Positions 9,463 to 17,765 of a stretch of DNA of 64,000 nucleotides are shown piece by piece. Within the stretch, counting starts at the first letter, position 1. The number at the start of each line of letters is the position of its first letter. This stretch comes from Fodinibius salinus (GTDB taxonomy: Bacteria; Bacteroidota; Rhodothermia; Balneolales; Balneolaceae): positions 62,001 through 126,000 of the forward strand of contig NZ_VNHY01000002.1 in NCBI RefSeq assembly GCF_008124865.1. Reading direction: 5' to 3'. Under the pieces are notes generated by a model, which had not been told where the DNA came from, did no database searches, and saw only the letters and a program-made list of their open reading frames with translations. A program made the translations under genes and the position numbers.

Positions 9463-9595
9463 TAGAATTGGTGAAAACAGGAGTGGGTCCGCATTGCTAC
9501 CTTTACACTGCCACAAGTTACAAACTTGCGCCAGCAAGTATATACTGTGGAACCAACAAAATGGAAATACCGGAAAGGAGTCTAAAAATATAAAA

Positions 9596-9624
9596 GCGGT
9601 TTCCCTATAAACTGTGGAAACCGC
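9596..9624 (-). terminator. Rho-independent terminator after the 9649-10098 lipoprotein gene
   Basis: A 9-bp perfect stem (GCGGTTTCC at 9596-9604 pairing with GGAAACCGC at 9616-9624) with an 11-base loop. Read on the minus strand it is followed by TTTTATATTTTT, so it terminates the lipoprotein gene. It may also slow plus-strand transcription from ettA. Confidence 0.8.
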
Positions 9625-9648
9625 CTTAAATATATCTCAATTATAAAA

Positions 9649-10098
9649 TTAGTGGGGTACGTCAGGGAATTCTCCCGTTTCCGCAATCCATATATTTTGT
9701 CCGCTTTGGGGGCTACTGGTCTCGGCAATTACTTCACCATCACTAAGTAGTCGCAGTGTAAGCGAAGATGGTTCTGTACCGCCTATAGGTGACGCCTGTA
9801 AACGATATCCCTTGTAGTCTCCGTCTTGCAAATCTCCGGAAGCTGAACCGGAACTGGAAGTCTGAACAGATTCTACCGTCGAAAACTCAAGCGAACTTCC
9901 ATCATAGTAGCTGCGGGAAATTTGTATAGATATATCCGCGTCGGTCTGTACTTCGTAAGTTAAGTCTCCGGCTAGTGAAGCGCCATCGTCAGATCCTGAC
10001 CCACATGATGTTAAGGAAACCGAAAGAATTAAAACAAAGGCCACATTAAAAATTGAACTGAATGTAAAACGAGATTTATTTGTATCTGATGTAATCAT
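9649..10098 (-). CDS. Hypothetical secreted lipoprotein
   Basis: 149 residues. The N-terminus is basic then hydrophobic (about 17-31) and ends in the lipobox SLTSC, followed by GSGSDDGA, so it should be lipidated and exported. The mature part (~115 residues) is rich in Ser, Gly and acidic residues with alternating hydrophobics, suggesting a small beta-sandwich. No family is recognised. It has its own terminator and lies between ettA (convergent) and the osmolyte transporter. Confidence 0.6.
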   Translation of the reverse strand: MITSDTNKSRFTFSSIFNVAFVLILSVSLTSCGSGSDDGASLAGDLTYEVQTDADISIQISRSYYDGSSLEFSTVESVQTSSSGSASGDLQDGDYKGYRLQASPIGGTEPSSLTLRLLSDGEVIAETSSPQSGQNIWIAETGEFPDVPH

Positions 10099-10237
10099 AA
10101 TTAAACCTCTATGATGATTTATTATCCCTATAATTAATGGATGAATACGAAGTATTTTTTGTTAAACTATTAACTCCCTGTCACCCGCAACTAACATAAA
10201 ACTCTTGAAGGGTTATATACAAATAATAACCGATTGG

Positions 10238-11797
10238 TTATTTACTACTCAAATAATCGGCTAAATCACTAATCGTTTCTATGTCTAACCGTTTAGCCTG
10301 CTCTTTGCGCATGATAAGGGCATAGGTGTTTTCAAATCCGATGGGCTCTAACCACTGGATATCAAATTGTTTTTGGGAACGTACTTTCACATAATCAAAT
10401 ACTGCGCTCGCGCTGTTGCCTAAACTATCGACGGTGGCTTCATCACTTTCAAACAAAACATGCAGTCCGGTCCCTGTATATTCGGGATAAAGCTGAATCT
10501 CATCATTTTGCAAAGCAGTAAACACAATTTGTGTACCGGCTAGTCCCAACCTAAGCTCCACGTCTAAATCGGTATAGTTTTCAATGAGTATGCGGTACAT
10601 GTGCGCCAAGATGAACTGCTCGGTTTGTAATTTGCCCCCAATAAGCAGGTCGGGTGTACCTTTTCGGGTCACAGACGTGCGAAAACCCTGCTCATTCAAA
10701 AACTTTTTGGCTACGCTCAATTCTGACTGTTGATCATTATCAACTGCACTATTGAGAGCGGTCATCTGCTCGGTGCTTATTTTGCCAGCCAGTTTATTAA
10801 TGGCTGTAATCATTTTGGGATGTGCCTCTGCAAAATCTTCTTTAACAATTGGCGCTGCCTGGTAGGGTGGGAAATACTGTTTGTCATCTTTGAGCACTTT
10901 TAGATTAAAGGCCTTAATACGCCCGTCGGTGGAATAACCCACAATTACATCTACACGCTTGTTTTTGAGAGCTTCGTACATCAGCGAAGCATTCATCTCT
11001 ACTACCGGAATATCCAGCCCATAATGCTGTTTAAGTCCCTGATATCCATCTGCTCGCTCTAGAAATTCGGGTGGTACGCCGGCTTTAAATTTTTGTTCAA
11101 CAAACATCGTTGATATTGCATAAACTGATACAAACAGCACCATAACCGCCAATCCATAACTCAAGGGCTTCAATAGTTTGGATACATTGCGCTCCAGCAG
11201 CCCGAGCACAAAATCAAATGTCAAAGCCAACAGCGCCGCGGGAAGTGCTCCGGCTAAAATCATTACTGAATTATTGAGGGCAATACCGCGAAAAATGTAT
11301 TCTCCGAGTCCACCGGCACCAATCAGAGCGCAGAGCGTAGCTACACCTACATTAATAACGGTGGCTGTGCGTATACCTGCAAAGATGACCGGGCCCGCCA
11401 GCGGCAGCTCTACTTTCCGCAGGATCTGTCCGCTTGTCATACCCATACCACGCGCCGATTCAATGACCGAAGACTCCACTTCCTGAATGCCCGAATAGGT
11501 ATTACGGACAATAGGCAAAAGTGCATACAAAAATAGGGCAACAACAGCAGGAAGGGCCCCGATTCCCAGCAACGGAAGCATAAATCCCAAAAGCGCAATG
11601 CTGGGTATAGTTTGAATAATACCAACAGTCCCTAACACCGGACCGGATACTTTTTTATATCGAGTGGCCAACAGCCCCAGCGGGATACCAATGAGTACAG
11701 CAATAAGCAGCGATACTGCTGTAAGCCCGATATGCTGGAGAAGCTGATCCCATATTTCAGCTTTATTTGTAAGCAAAAAATTCCAAAAATCAACCAT
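10238..11797 (-). CDS. Osmolyte (betaine/choline-type) ABC transporter, fused permease and substrate-binding protein
   Basis: About 519 residues made of two parts. Residues ~1-215 are a BPD_transp_1 permease with five to six helices and the EAA-type loop (ESARGMGMTSGQILRKVELP). Residues ~240-519 are an OpuAC-type substrate-binding domain placed on the outer face (for example EIQLYPEYTGTG, typical of OpuCC/ProX). OpuC-like systems import glycine betaine, choline or carnitine for osmoprotection. The start is ATG 11797, with GGAGGT four bases before it. It overlaps the stop of the ATPase gene by eight bases, so translation is coupled. Confidence 0.88.
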   Translation of the reverse strand: MVDFWNFLLTNKAEIWDQLLQHIGLTAVSLLIAVLIGIPLGLLATRYKKVSGPVLGTVGIIQTIPSIALLGFMLPLLGIGALPAVVALFLYALLPIVRNTYSGIQEVESSVIESARGMGMTSGQILRKVELPLAGPVIFAGIRTATVINVGVATLCALIGAGGLGEYIFRGIALNNSVMILAGALPAALLALTFDFVLGLLERNVSKLLKPLSYGLAVMVLFVSVYAISTMFVEQKFKAGVPPEFLERADGYQGLKQHYGLDIPVVEMNASLMYEALKNKRVDVIVGYSTDGRIKAFNLKVLKDDKQYFPPYQAAPIVKEDFAEAHPKMITAINKLAGKISTEQMTALNSAVDNDQQSELSVAKKFLNEQGFRTSVTRKGTPDLLIGGKLQTEQFILAHMYRILIENYTDLDVELRLGLAGTQIVFTALQNDEIQLYPEYTGTGLHVLFESDEATVDSLGNSASAVFDYVKVRSQKQFDIQWLEPIGFENTYALIMRKEQAKRLDIETISDLADYLSSK

Positions 11798-12797
11798 TGG
11801 CACCTCCGGCTTTTAACGTATTACTGTACTGACGAAATTTGCTTAACAAATTCGAAAAGCTCAGAGAATCAACAGTTTGACCGTCAACACGGTGAATAAT
11901 AACTGTATTATCATGTGCCCGCTCTTCCATTTCTTCAATAATACTATAAAGAGATTGCTCTCTGCCTATTTCATCTTCCTGCTCTCCCTCCAACGGGGGA
12001 CTCCAATACAATTTGGAGTTCGGTTCGATGTCGAGAATTTCTGAAAGATTAACACTCAATAATTCCAGCTGAAACCGATCGGATGCAAAAAAGGAATCCA
12101 CAAAATCGTTGGCAGGACTAAAAAGTAGCTCTTGCGGCGTACCGATCTGTTGTACTTTACCAGCATCCAGCAAACAAAGTCGATCACACATTGCGAAGGC
12201 TTCAACTACATCGTGGGTCACCAGCAAAACGGTCTTATTAATTTCTGAAAAGATGTTTTGCACCTCGATCTGAACTTCACGTTTTGTAATTGGATCAAGG
12301 GCTCCAAAAGGTTCGTCCATGAGGATGATTGGCGGATCAGCAGCTAAGGCTCGTGCTAATCCCACGCGCTGTTGCTGTCCACCGCTCAGAGCTTCCGGCT
12401 TGCGATGGGCAAATTCATCTGCATTAAGCCCTACCAGCTCAAGCAGATCTTCACATCGCGATTCGATACGCTTCTTATTCCACCCTTTTAGGGTTGGGAC
12501 GGTGGCTATATTTTCGGCCACGGTATAATGGGGAAACAACCCCACATCCTGAATCACATATCCAATTTTTTGGCGCAGACTCTCTGGTTTCTGGGCCTTC
12601 ACCTGTTGATCATCCACAAATATTGAACCAGAGGTGGGATCAATCAGCCGGTTAATCATCTTCATAGTTGTTGTCTTGCCACAACCGCTAGTGCCGATGA
12701 GTCCAAATATTTCGCCCTCTTTTACTGAAAACGAGACGTCATCAACTGCCAAATGATTACCATCGAATACTTTACTAACATGTTGGAGCTGTATCAT
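11790..12797 (-). CDS. Osmolyte ABC transporter ATP-binding protein (OpuCA/ProV type)
   Basis: 335 residues with Walker A GTSGCGKTTTMKMI, Q-loop GYVIQDVGLFPH, signature LSGGQQQRVGLARAL, Walker B IILMDEPFGALD and the switch His in LLVTHDVVEA. Sequence and length match the quaternary-amine transporter ATPases. The C-terminal ~90 residues could be a reduced regulatory (CBS-like) region but carry no clear CBS pair. It is first in a two-gene operon with the fused permease/binding protein. The substrate is inferred from the partner gene. Confidence 0.88.
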   Translation of the reverse strand: MIQLQHVSKVFDGNHLAVDDVSFSVKEGEIFGLIGTSGCGKTTTMKMINRLIDPTSGSIFVDDQQVKAQKPESLRQKIGYVIQDVGLFPHYTVAENIATVPTLKGWNKKRIESRCEDLLELVGLNADEFAHRKPEALSGGQQQRVGLARALAADPPIILMDEPFGALDPITKREVQIEVQNIFSEINKTVLLVTHDVVEAFAMCDRLCLLDAGKVQQIGTPQELLFSPANDFVDSFFASDRFQLELLSVNLSEILDIEPNSKLYWSPPLEGEQEDEIGREQSLYSIIEEMEERAHDNTVIIHRVDGQTVDSLSFSNLLSKFRQYSNTLKAGGANG

Positions 12798-12866
12798 AAC
12801 GATGCATTGAGTCTATTGCATATCATACTACAATAATGAAAGCAATTTTTGCAACCCAAATAAAAA

Positions 12867-12889
12867 TGGTACGAGCCAAGCTCGTACCA
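12867..12889 (-). terminator. Rho-independent terminator after the Asp-box protein gene
   Basis: A perfect 10-bp stem (TGGTACGAGC at 12867-12876, GCTCGTACCA at 12880-12889) with a three-base loop. On the minus strand it is followed by TTTTTATTT. It lies 27 bases past the stop of the gene ending at 12916. Confidence 0.85.
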
Positions 12890-12915
12890 TCAAAATATGA
12901 TCGTGTTTTAAGGTT

Positions 12916-15900
12916 TTAATCATTTACTTCTTCCGGCAAGTCAACATTCTGCCGAAATTGCTTCCACTCTTTTGCAATTTTCTTAAGCTCTTTATTGAGC
13001 GTTTCGAACCGGGTATACGCATCATTACCGGGACGCTGATCTGCAGAAATCGTCATATAGTACATGTATTCTGCCTGGTCGATCCACATGGGCGGCTGAT
13101 AGCTGCCTTCATCAGAAGTCACCAGGTGTTTATAAATACCATCTAGCTGTTCGGTGATAGTTGTCGCACGATCCTCGTCGATGGTTCCTGATTCTGTTGC
13201 AGACGTAATATTGTTGCGAAGAGTATCGATTGCCGCGGCCATCTTACTTGCTTGACCAATGGCATCCCGAATTTTGAGATTCAGATCAAGCTGAGCCTGT
13301 AAATCGGCCTTGCTTACACCATCCGCCTTCACCCGTGGATCGATATTAATCTGTAAATTACGAACTTGGGTCCAATCACCTATCGTAAGCCGAACCTTAT
13401 ACTCTCCCGGCACTGCCAACGGTCCGGCTCCAACACCGAAGTACATTTCGCCGTCAGCGGAAGCCACCGGTTTATTCGGATATCGCAAATCCCATGTAAA
13501 GCGATTATGTCCCTGTTTCAGTTTAATGCTGTCGGGCTTGCCCAACTTTTCAGGACCCGGCGCCATCATATTTCCACGGTCATCGGGAGTCTGTGTATCT
13601 TTATTTTTCTGATCGGATGTTCCTACAAATCGGCGTATCACCTCTCCATCACTGTCCAGAATATCCAGCGTAAGCTCATTTTGAGGTACCTCTGTAAGAT
13701 AAAAATCAATCATCGCTCCAGACTCTGGGTACTGCGGCACTTCAGAGCCACCACCCCAGTAGTCCGTACGGTATGCATCCCGCGGCTGATACAGGTGATA
13801 ATCAGAGCTGGCGATTTGATCATTCAGCTGATGCAGCGGAGTCAAATTATCAAGAATCCAAAAGCCACGCCCCATGGTGGAAAGCACTAAATCTTTATTA
13901 TGTACTCTTATTTCGGTGATTGGCGTAACGGGCAATCCTTGCTCTAGCTGTTGCCAATTGTTACCGTCATCAAAAGAAACAAAAAGTCCAAAATCAGTAC
14001 CCCCGTAGAGCACTCCTTTTCGATCGGGATCCTCGCGAACTACGCGCGTTGGATAGTCAGCGGGAATACCATTTTCGCCATTGGTCAGCAGCGTCCAGCT
14101 TTGACCGTAATCACTAGTCTTATAAATATAGGGATGAAAGTCTTTGAGAAGCCGGCGCTGTACAGTAGCATACGCTTTCCCCGGGGTATGAGGGGAAACT
14201 TCAATTGCCGCCACGCGCCCGTTGGGCGGAAGATTATCTGGAGTAACATTGGCCCATTCCTCACCACCGCTACGCGTTACATAGACCGGACCGTCATTGG
14301 CACCGGTCCAGATCACGTCGGGATTATGCGGCGATACCTGAATCGAATAAAGTGTGCTAAAATGTTCCTCTCCGGTAATATCACGATTGATAGGACGTCC
14401 GGAAGTAACTTGGTATTTGTCTTTAAATGCTGTCAAGTCGGGACTAATGGTTTCCCAATTTTTACCGCCATTATTTGTTCGGTGCAGATACTGCGAACCG
14501 TGATATACTACACTTGAGTCATGAGGAGAAACCTCAATAGGTGATACCCGCTGGAAGCGATACTTGAGCTTACTCGGATTTCGTCCATACATATATTGTG
14601 CGCCTACCCAGTACTGTTTTTCCTGACCTGTCTGCTTGTTATAGCGACCAAAACGTCCCTTACAATTAGCAAAAACAATAGTTGAATTATTGATCTGCGG
14701 TACGGCCGGGCCAGTTTCACATCCGCCAACCATATGCCATAATCCCTGATTCGTTTCAGAACTTTCGGCGGGTGGCAAGCTCGGTACCGATATGGTAGAA
14801 TTATCCTGTTGACCCGAATACAACCAATATGGAAACTGGTTGTCGACATTCACTTGGTATAGCTCTGCGGTTGGCTGGTTGTACTGTGTGGACCAACTTT
14901 CGCCACCATCTAATGTAACGGTAGCCCCACCATCATTACCCTGTACCTGTAATTTGGGATCGTCAGGATTAATCCACAGATCATGCACATCAGCATGGGT
15001 AACCGAACGCCGATCAAAATTTTCGCCCCCGTCCGATGATACCCAGTAGCGCACGTTACCCACATACACTTTATCGGGATTAGTCGGATGCGCAGTAATA
15101 TTGGTAAAATAGAATGGGCGGGTCATGATCTCTTCTTTATCGCTGGTCTGTGTCCAGCTTTTCCCTCGATCATCTGATCGATAAAGCCCCTGCTGATCAC
15201 CCGGGGCTTCAACAAGTGCATAAATTCGGTCGGGATTAGCCGGTGTCACCGCAAAGTCTACCTTTCCCATAAGCCCCTGCGGCAAACCTTGTTCCATCTT
15301 CTTCCAGTTGTCACCACCGTCAGTCGATTTATAAATACCATTTTCAACATCAGCCCCGCTAATGATCGTCCATGGTTTACGCTCGGCTTGCCACATGCTG
15401 GCATAAATTTCATCGGGATTTTCGGGATTCAACTCCAAATCGATAGCCCCGGTTGAGTCTGAAAGAAATAATACTTTTTCCCAATTTTCTCCACCGTCTT
15501 TTGAGCGAAAAACACCACGCTGCGAATTCTTTCCGAAGGGATGTCCTAGTGCGGCCACATAGACCAGTTCGGGATTTTCAGGATGGACTTCAACGGCCCC
15601 AATTTGTCCAGCCTTTTCAAGACCCAGGAACTGCCAACTTTCACCTGTATCATCAGATTTATATATCCCTCGACCCGTGGTTACGTTGGCACGGATGCCA
15701 TCAGAGCCGGTGCCTACATAGATTATGCTGGTATCAGAGTCAGCTACTTCAATAGCCCCGATACTTGTACTTTTAAATCCTTTACCGTCAGTAAGATTGT
15801 GCCAGGAATTACCATAATTGGTAGTCCGCCAAACGCCACCTCCGCCGGCTGCTCCCATATAAAAAGTACCGGGATGCTGGCGGTGTCCTTCAACCGCTGT

Positions 15901-16068
15901 AACACGTCCCCCGCGCGTTGGTCCTACGGTTCTGAACTCCATATCGCCATAGAGCGTACTGTCATATGTGACCGCCTGACCATCTTGCGCTGCTACCTGA
16001 GATGGAGCTAAAAATACTGCAGAGATAAGTAAACCAAATAATACCAAAGCCGTTTTTATAAATTTCAT
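12916..16068 (-). CDS. Large secreted Asp-box (BNR/sortilin-like) beta-propeller protein
   Basis: 1050 residues with an N-terminal signal peptide (hydrophobic ~5-20, cleavage after VAAQ-like Ala). Through residues ~30-720 there are about eleven Asp-box motifs of the form S/T-x-D-x-G-x-x-W (for example KSDDTGESW, RSKDGGENW, KSTDGGDNW, KTSDYGQSW). Asp boxes mark the turns of sialidase/VPS10-type propellers. The family is often labelled glycosyl hydrolase, but Asp boxes alone do not show catalysis. A C-terminal region from ~770 has a beta-sandwich-like part and a helical tail. Probably exported. Its substrate or partner is unknown. Confidence 0.8.
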   Translation of the reverse strand: MKFIKTALVLFGLLISAVFLAPSQVAAQDGQAVTYDSTLYGDMEFRTVGPTRGGRVTAVEGHRQHPGTFYMGAAGGGGVWRTTNYGNSWHNLTDGKGFKSTSIGAIEVADSDTSIIYVGTGSDGIRANVTTGRGIYKSDDTGESWQFLGLEKAGQIGAVEVHPENPELVYVAALGHPFGKNSQRGVFRSKDGGENWEKVLFLSDSTGAIDLELNPENPDEIYASMWQAERKPWTIISGADVENGIYKSTDGGDNWKKMEQGLPQGLMGKVDFAVTPANPDRIYALVEAPGDQQGLYRSDDRGKSWTQTSDKEEIMTRPFYFTNITAHPTNPDKVYVGNVRYWVSSDGGENFDRRSVTHADVHDLWINPDDPKLQVQGNDGGATVTLDGGESWSTQYNQPTAELYQVNVDNQFPYWLYSGQQDNSTISVPSLPPAESSETNQGLWHMVGGCETGPAVPQINNSTIVFANCKGRFGRYNKQTGQEKQYWVGAQYMYGRNPSKLKYRFQRVSPIEVSPHDSSVVYHGSQYLHRTNNGGKNWETISPDLTAFKDKYQVTSGRPINRDITGEEHFSTLYSIQVSPHNPDVIWTGANDGPVYVTRSGGEEWANVTPDNLPPNGRVAAIEVSPHTPGKAYATVQRRLLKDFHPYIYKTSDYGQSWTLLTNGENGIPADYPTRVVREDPDRKGVLYGGTDFGLFVSFDDGNNWQQLEQGLPVTPITEIRVHNKDLVLSTMGRGFWILDNLTPLHQLNDQIASSDYHLYQPRDAYRTDYWGGGSEVPQYPESGAMIDFYLTEVPQNELTLDILDSDGEVIRRFVGTSDQKNKDTQTPDDRGNMMAPGPEKLGKPDSIKLKQGHNRFTWDLRYPNKPVASADGEMYFGVGAGPLAVPGEYKVRLTIGDWTQVRNLQINIDPRVKADGVSKADLQAQLDLNLKIRDAIGQASKMAAAIDTLRNNITSATESGTIDEDRATTITEQLDGIYKHLVTSDEGSYQPPMWIDQAEYMYYMTISADQRPGNDAYTRFETLNKELKKIAKEWKQFRQNVDLPEEVND

Positions 16069-16156
16069 AGAGGATATGTTTGAATATTTCGATAATTGAA
16101 AAAATAATTAACGAATTACTTCGTGAGATGAAAATCTATTTGTCAGAGATTTATAA

Positions 16157-16300
16157 TTATCCGGGTACCGGGCAAATACCTAAACTCATTTGCAAAAAAA
16201 ATCCCCCGACAATCAAAATAATAATAACAGCAAAAAATAGATACGATTTCCAAGAAGTTGGGCTGTCATATTCTTGCTGTTTTCGGAAAAATTGTATCAT
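16157..16300 (-). CDS. Small single-pass membrane protein downstream of DUF427
   Basis: An unlisted 47-residue frame: a polar, basic N-terminus (residues 1-20), one strong hydrophobic segment (about 21-40) and a short tail. The ATG at 16300 is preceded by AAGGAGATATCA, one of the best ribosome-binding sites in the window, 17 bases after the DUF427 stop. This makes real translation likely. It is the fourth gene of the ergothioneine cluster. No family is recognised. Confidence 0.6.
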   Translation of the reverse strand: MIQFFRKQQEYDSPTSWKSYLFFAVIIILIVGGFFLQMSLGICPVPG

Positions 16301-16317
16301 TGATATCTCCTTATTTT

Positions 16318-16806
16318 TTACCAGCCTGCACTACCCGGCTTGCCTTTAAAAGGTCCCACGATGTTAGAGGTAATCCAGCCGCCGTAAAAGCCGCCTTTCT
16401 GGGCATCTACCTTTTCGTCACCTACATAGCAACCCTGCATTTTATGGCCATAAAATGCAACATATCCGGCCATCGATTCAAAAGGTTCCGTAAGATCAGG
16501 ATAACACCATGCCGCCTTTTCAGCTTTTTGTTTACCAACCACCACATCGAAATAATGCGCCTGCCCTTTCCACTCGCAATAGGTAGTACCGGATATTTTT
16601 TGCAAATATTTCATCTGGATATCTTCTTGCGGAATATAATATACCGGCGGATGGCTCGTCTCAAGAACCCGCTTAGATCGATCTGAATGCACAATCTCTT
16701 TACTATTGAACACGATACGCACTGTTTTTGCGCTATCTTCCATTTTGGGCGGGCGCGGATAATCCCACACTGATTCTTGTCCGGGACCGGGCTCTGTTTT
16801 CTTCAT
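16318..16806 (-). CDS. DUF427 domain protein of the ergothioneine cluster
   Basis: 162 residues. The central part has the DUF427 signature: a strand-rich fold with YYIPQEDI, then GTTYCEWKGQAHYFDVVVG and a following WCYPDL and YVAFY. DUF427 (Pfam NTP_transf_9) has no agreed function. It starts six bases after egtD, and egtD starts eight bases after egtB, so all three are almost certainly one transcript. Context therefore points to a role linked to ergothioneine or its intermediates, but this is inference. Confidence 0.85.
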   Translation of the reverse strand: MKKTEPGPGQESVWDYPRPPKMEDSAKTVRIVFNSKEIVHSDRSKRVLETSHPPVYYIPQEDIQMKYLQKISGTTYCEWKGQAHYFDVVVGKQKAEKAAWCYPDLTEPFESMAGYVAFYGHKMQGCYVGDEKVDAQKGGFYGGWITSNIVGPFKGKPGSAGW

Positions 16807-16812
16807 TCGATA

Positions 16813-17757
16813 TTACTTTTTAGATAGATATTGTACCGAAAAATAATCGTCCTCGTCTGTCCATACCTGCTCAACAGAGAACGAATCACTGACCAAATCT
16901 TCAAACTCATCCAACGTATATTTATACGAATTTTCGGTGTGTATGGATTCCCCTTTATTAAATACAAAAGTTTCATCGGCGATCTGTACTTCTTGCTTTT
17001 TCTGCGAAACCAAATGCATTTCGATACGCCCTTCCTGCTCGTTAAAATATGCCTTGTGCGCAAATAAATTTATCTCAAAATCGGCTCCTAACTCACGGTT
17101 AATACGCTTTAGCATATTTTTATTAAACTTTGCGGTAATACCATCTTCGTCATTATAAGCAGATTCTAACAGCTGTTTATCTTTTTTCAGATCTACACCA
17201 ATAAGCATTCCTGCATCTGGGTCAGTGATATCTGCAAGTGTAGATAAAAACGAACGAGCTTTCTCGGGGAGGAAGTTACCGATGGTGGATCCCGGATAAA
17301 AAAGAACCTGTTGGCTATAACTATCTCCTAAAGAAGGTAATTTAAAATGAGAGGTATAATCAGCAAATACAGGGATGATGGAAATCCTGGGATATTCGAT
17401 TCGTAAATTACTAACAATTTTAAGGAGGTATTCCTCTGAGATATCTACTGGCACGTAGGATGCCAATGAATCGAGCTTTTCCAACAGCAGTCGCGTTTTG
17501 CTACTACTGCCACTGCCCAACTCCACCAGCATTGCTTTAGAACCTATACTGTCAGCAATAGCATCAATATTTTGATTCAGAATAGACCGCTCGATTTCCG
17601 TAGGATAATATTCCTCCAATCGTGTTATCTGCTCAAAGAGCTCCGATCCCCGCTCATCGTAGAAATATTTACTAGGCAACTGCTTTTGTGATTTGCGTAA
17701 TCCTTCTACTACCTCATCCAGCATCGTCTGCCCAGTATCCGCAACCTGATTTTCCAT
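16813..17757 (-). CDS. egtD: L-histidine N-alpha-methyltransferase EgtD
   Basis: 314 residues, the normal EgtD length. Early conserved residues PSKYFYDERGSELFEQIT and PTEIERSIL are the family start. The SAM-binding site is LVELGSGSSSKTRLLL, and the substrate region includes FYPGSTIGNF. EgtD trimethylates histidine to hercynine, the first step of ergothioneine synthesis in the cytoplasm. It follows egtB by eight bases and is followed by DUF427. No egtA, egtC or egtE is present here, so the sulfur donor chemistry and C-S lyase must be supplied elsewhere. Confidence 0.93.
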   Translation of the reverse strand: MENQVADTGQTMLDEVVEGLRKSQKQLPSKYFYDERGSELFEQITRLEEYYPTEIERSILNQNIDAIADSIGSKAMLVELGSGSSSKTRLLLEKLDSLASYVPVDISEEYLLKIVSNLRIEYPRISIIPVFADYTSHFKLPSLGDSYSQQVLFYPGSTIGNFLPEKARSFLSTLADITDPDAGMLIGVDLKKDKQLLESAYNDEDGITAKFNKNMLKRINRELGADFEINLFAHKAYFNEQEGRIEMHLVSQKKQEVQIADETFVFNKGESIHTENSYKYTLDEFEDLVSDSFSVEQVWTDEDDYFSVQYLSKK

Positions 17758-17765
17758 ATAAAAAG

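Noticed and set aside
13366..13890. Long plus-strand open frame (174 codons) inside the Asp-box gene
   Set aside because: Fully antisense to a gene with clear repeated protein motifs. No start or family evidence.
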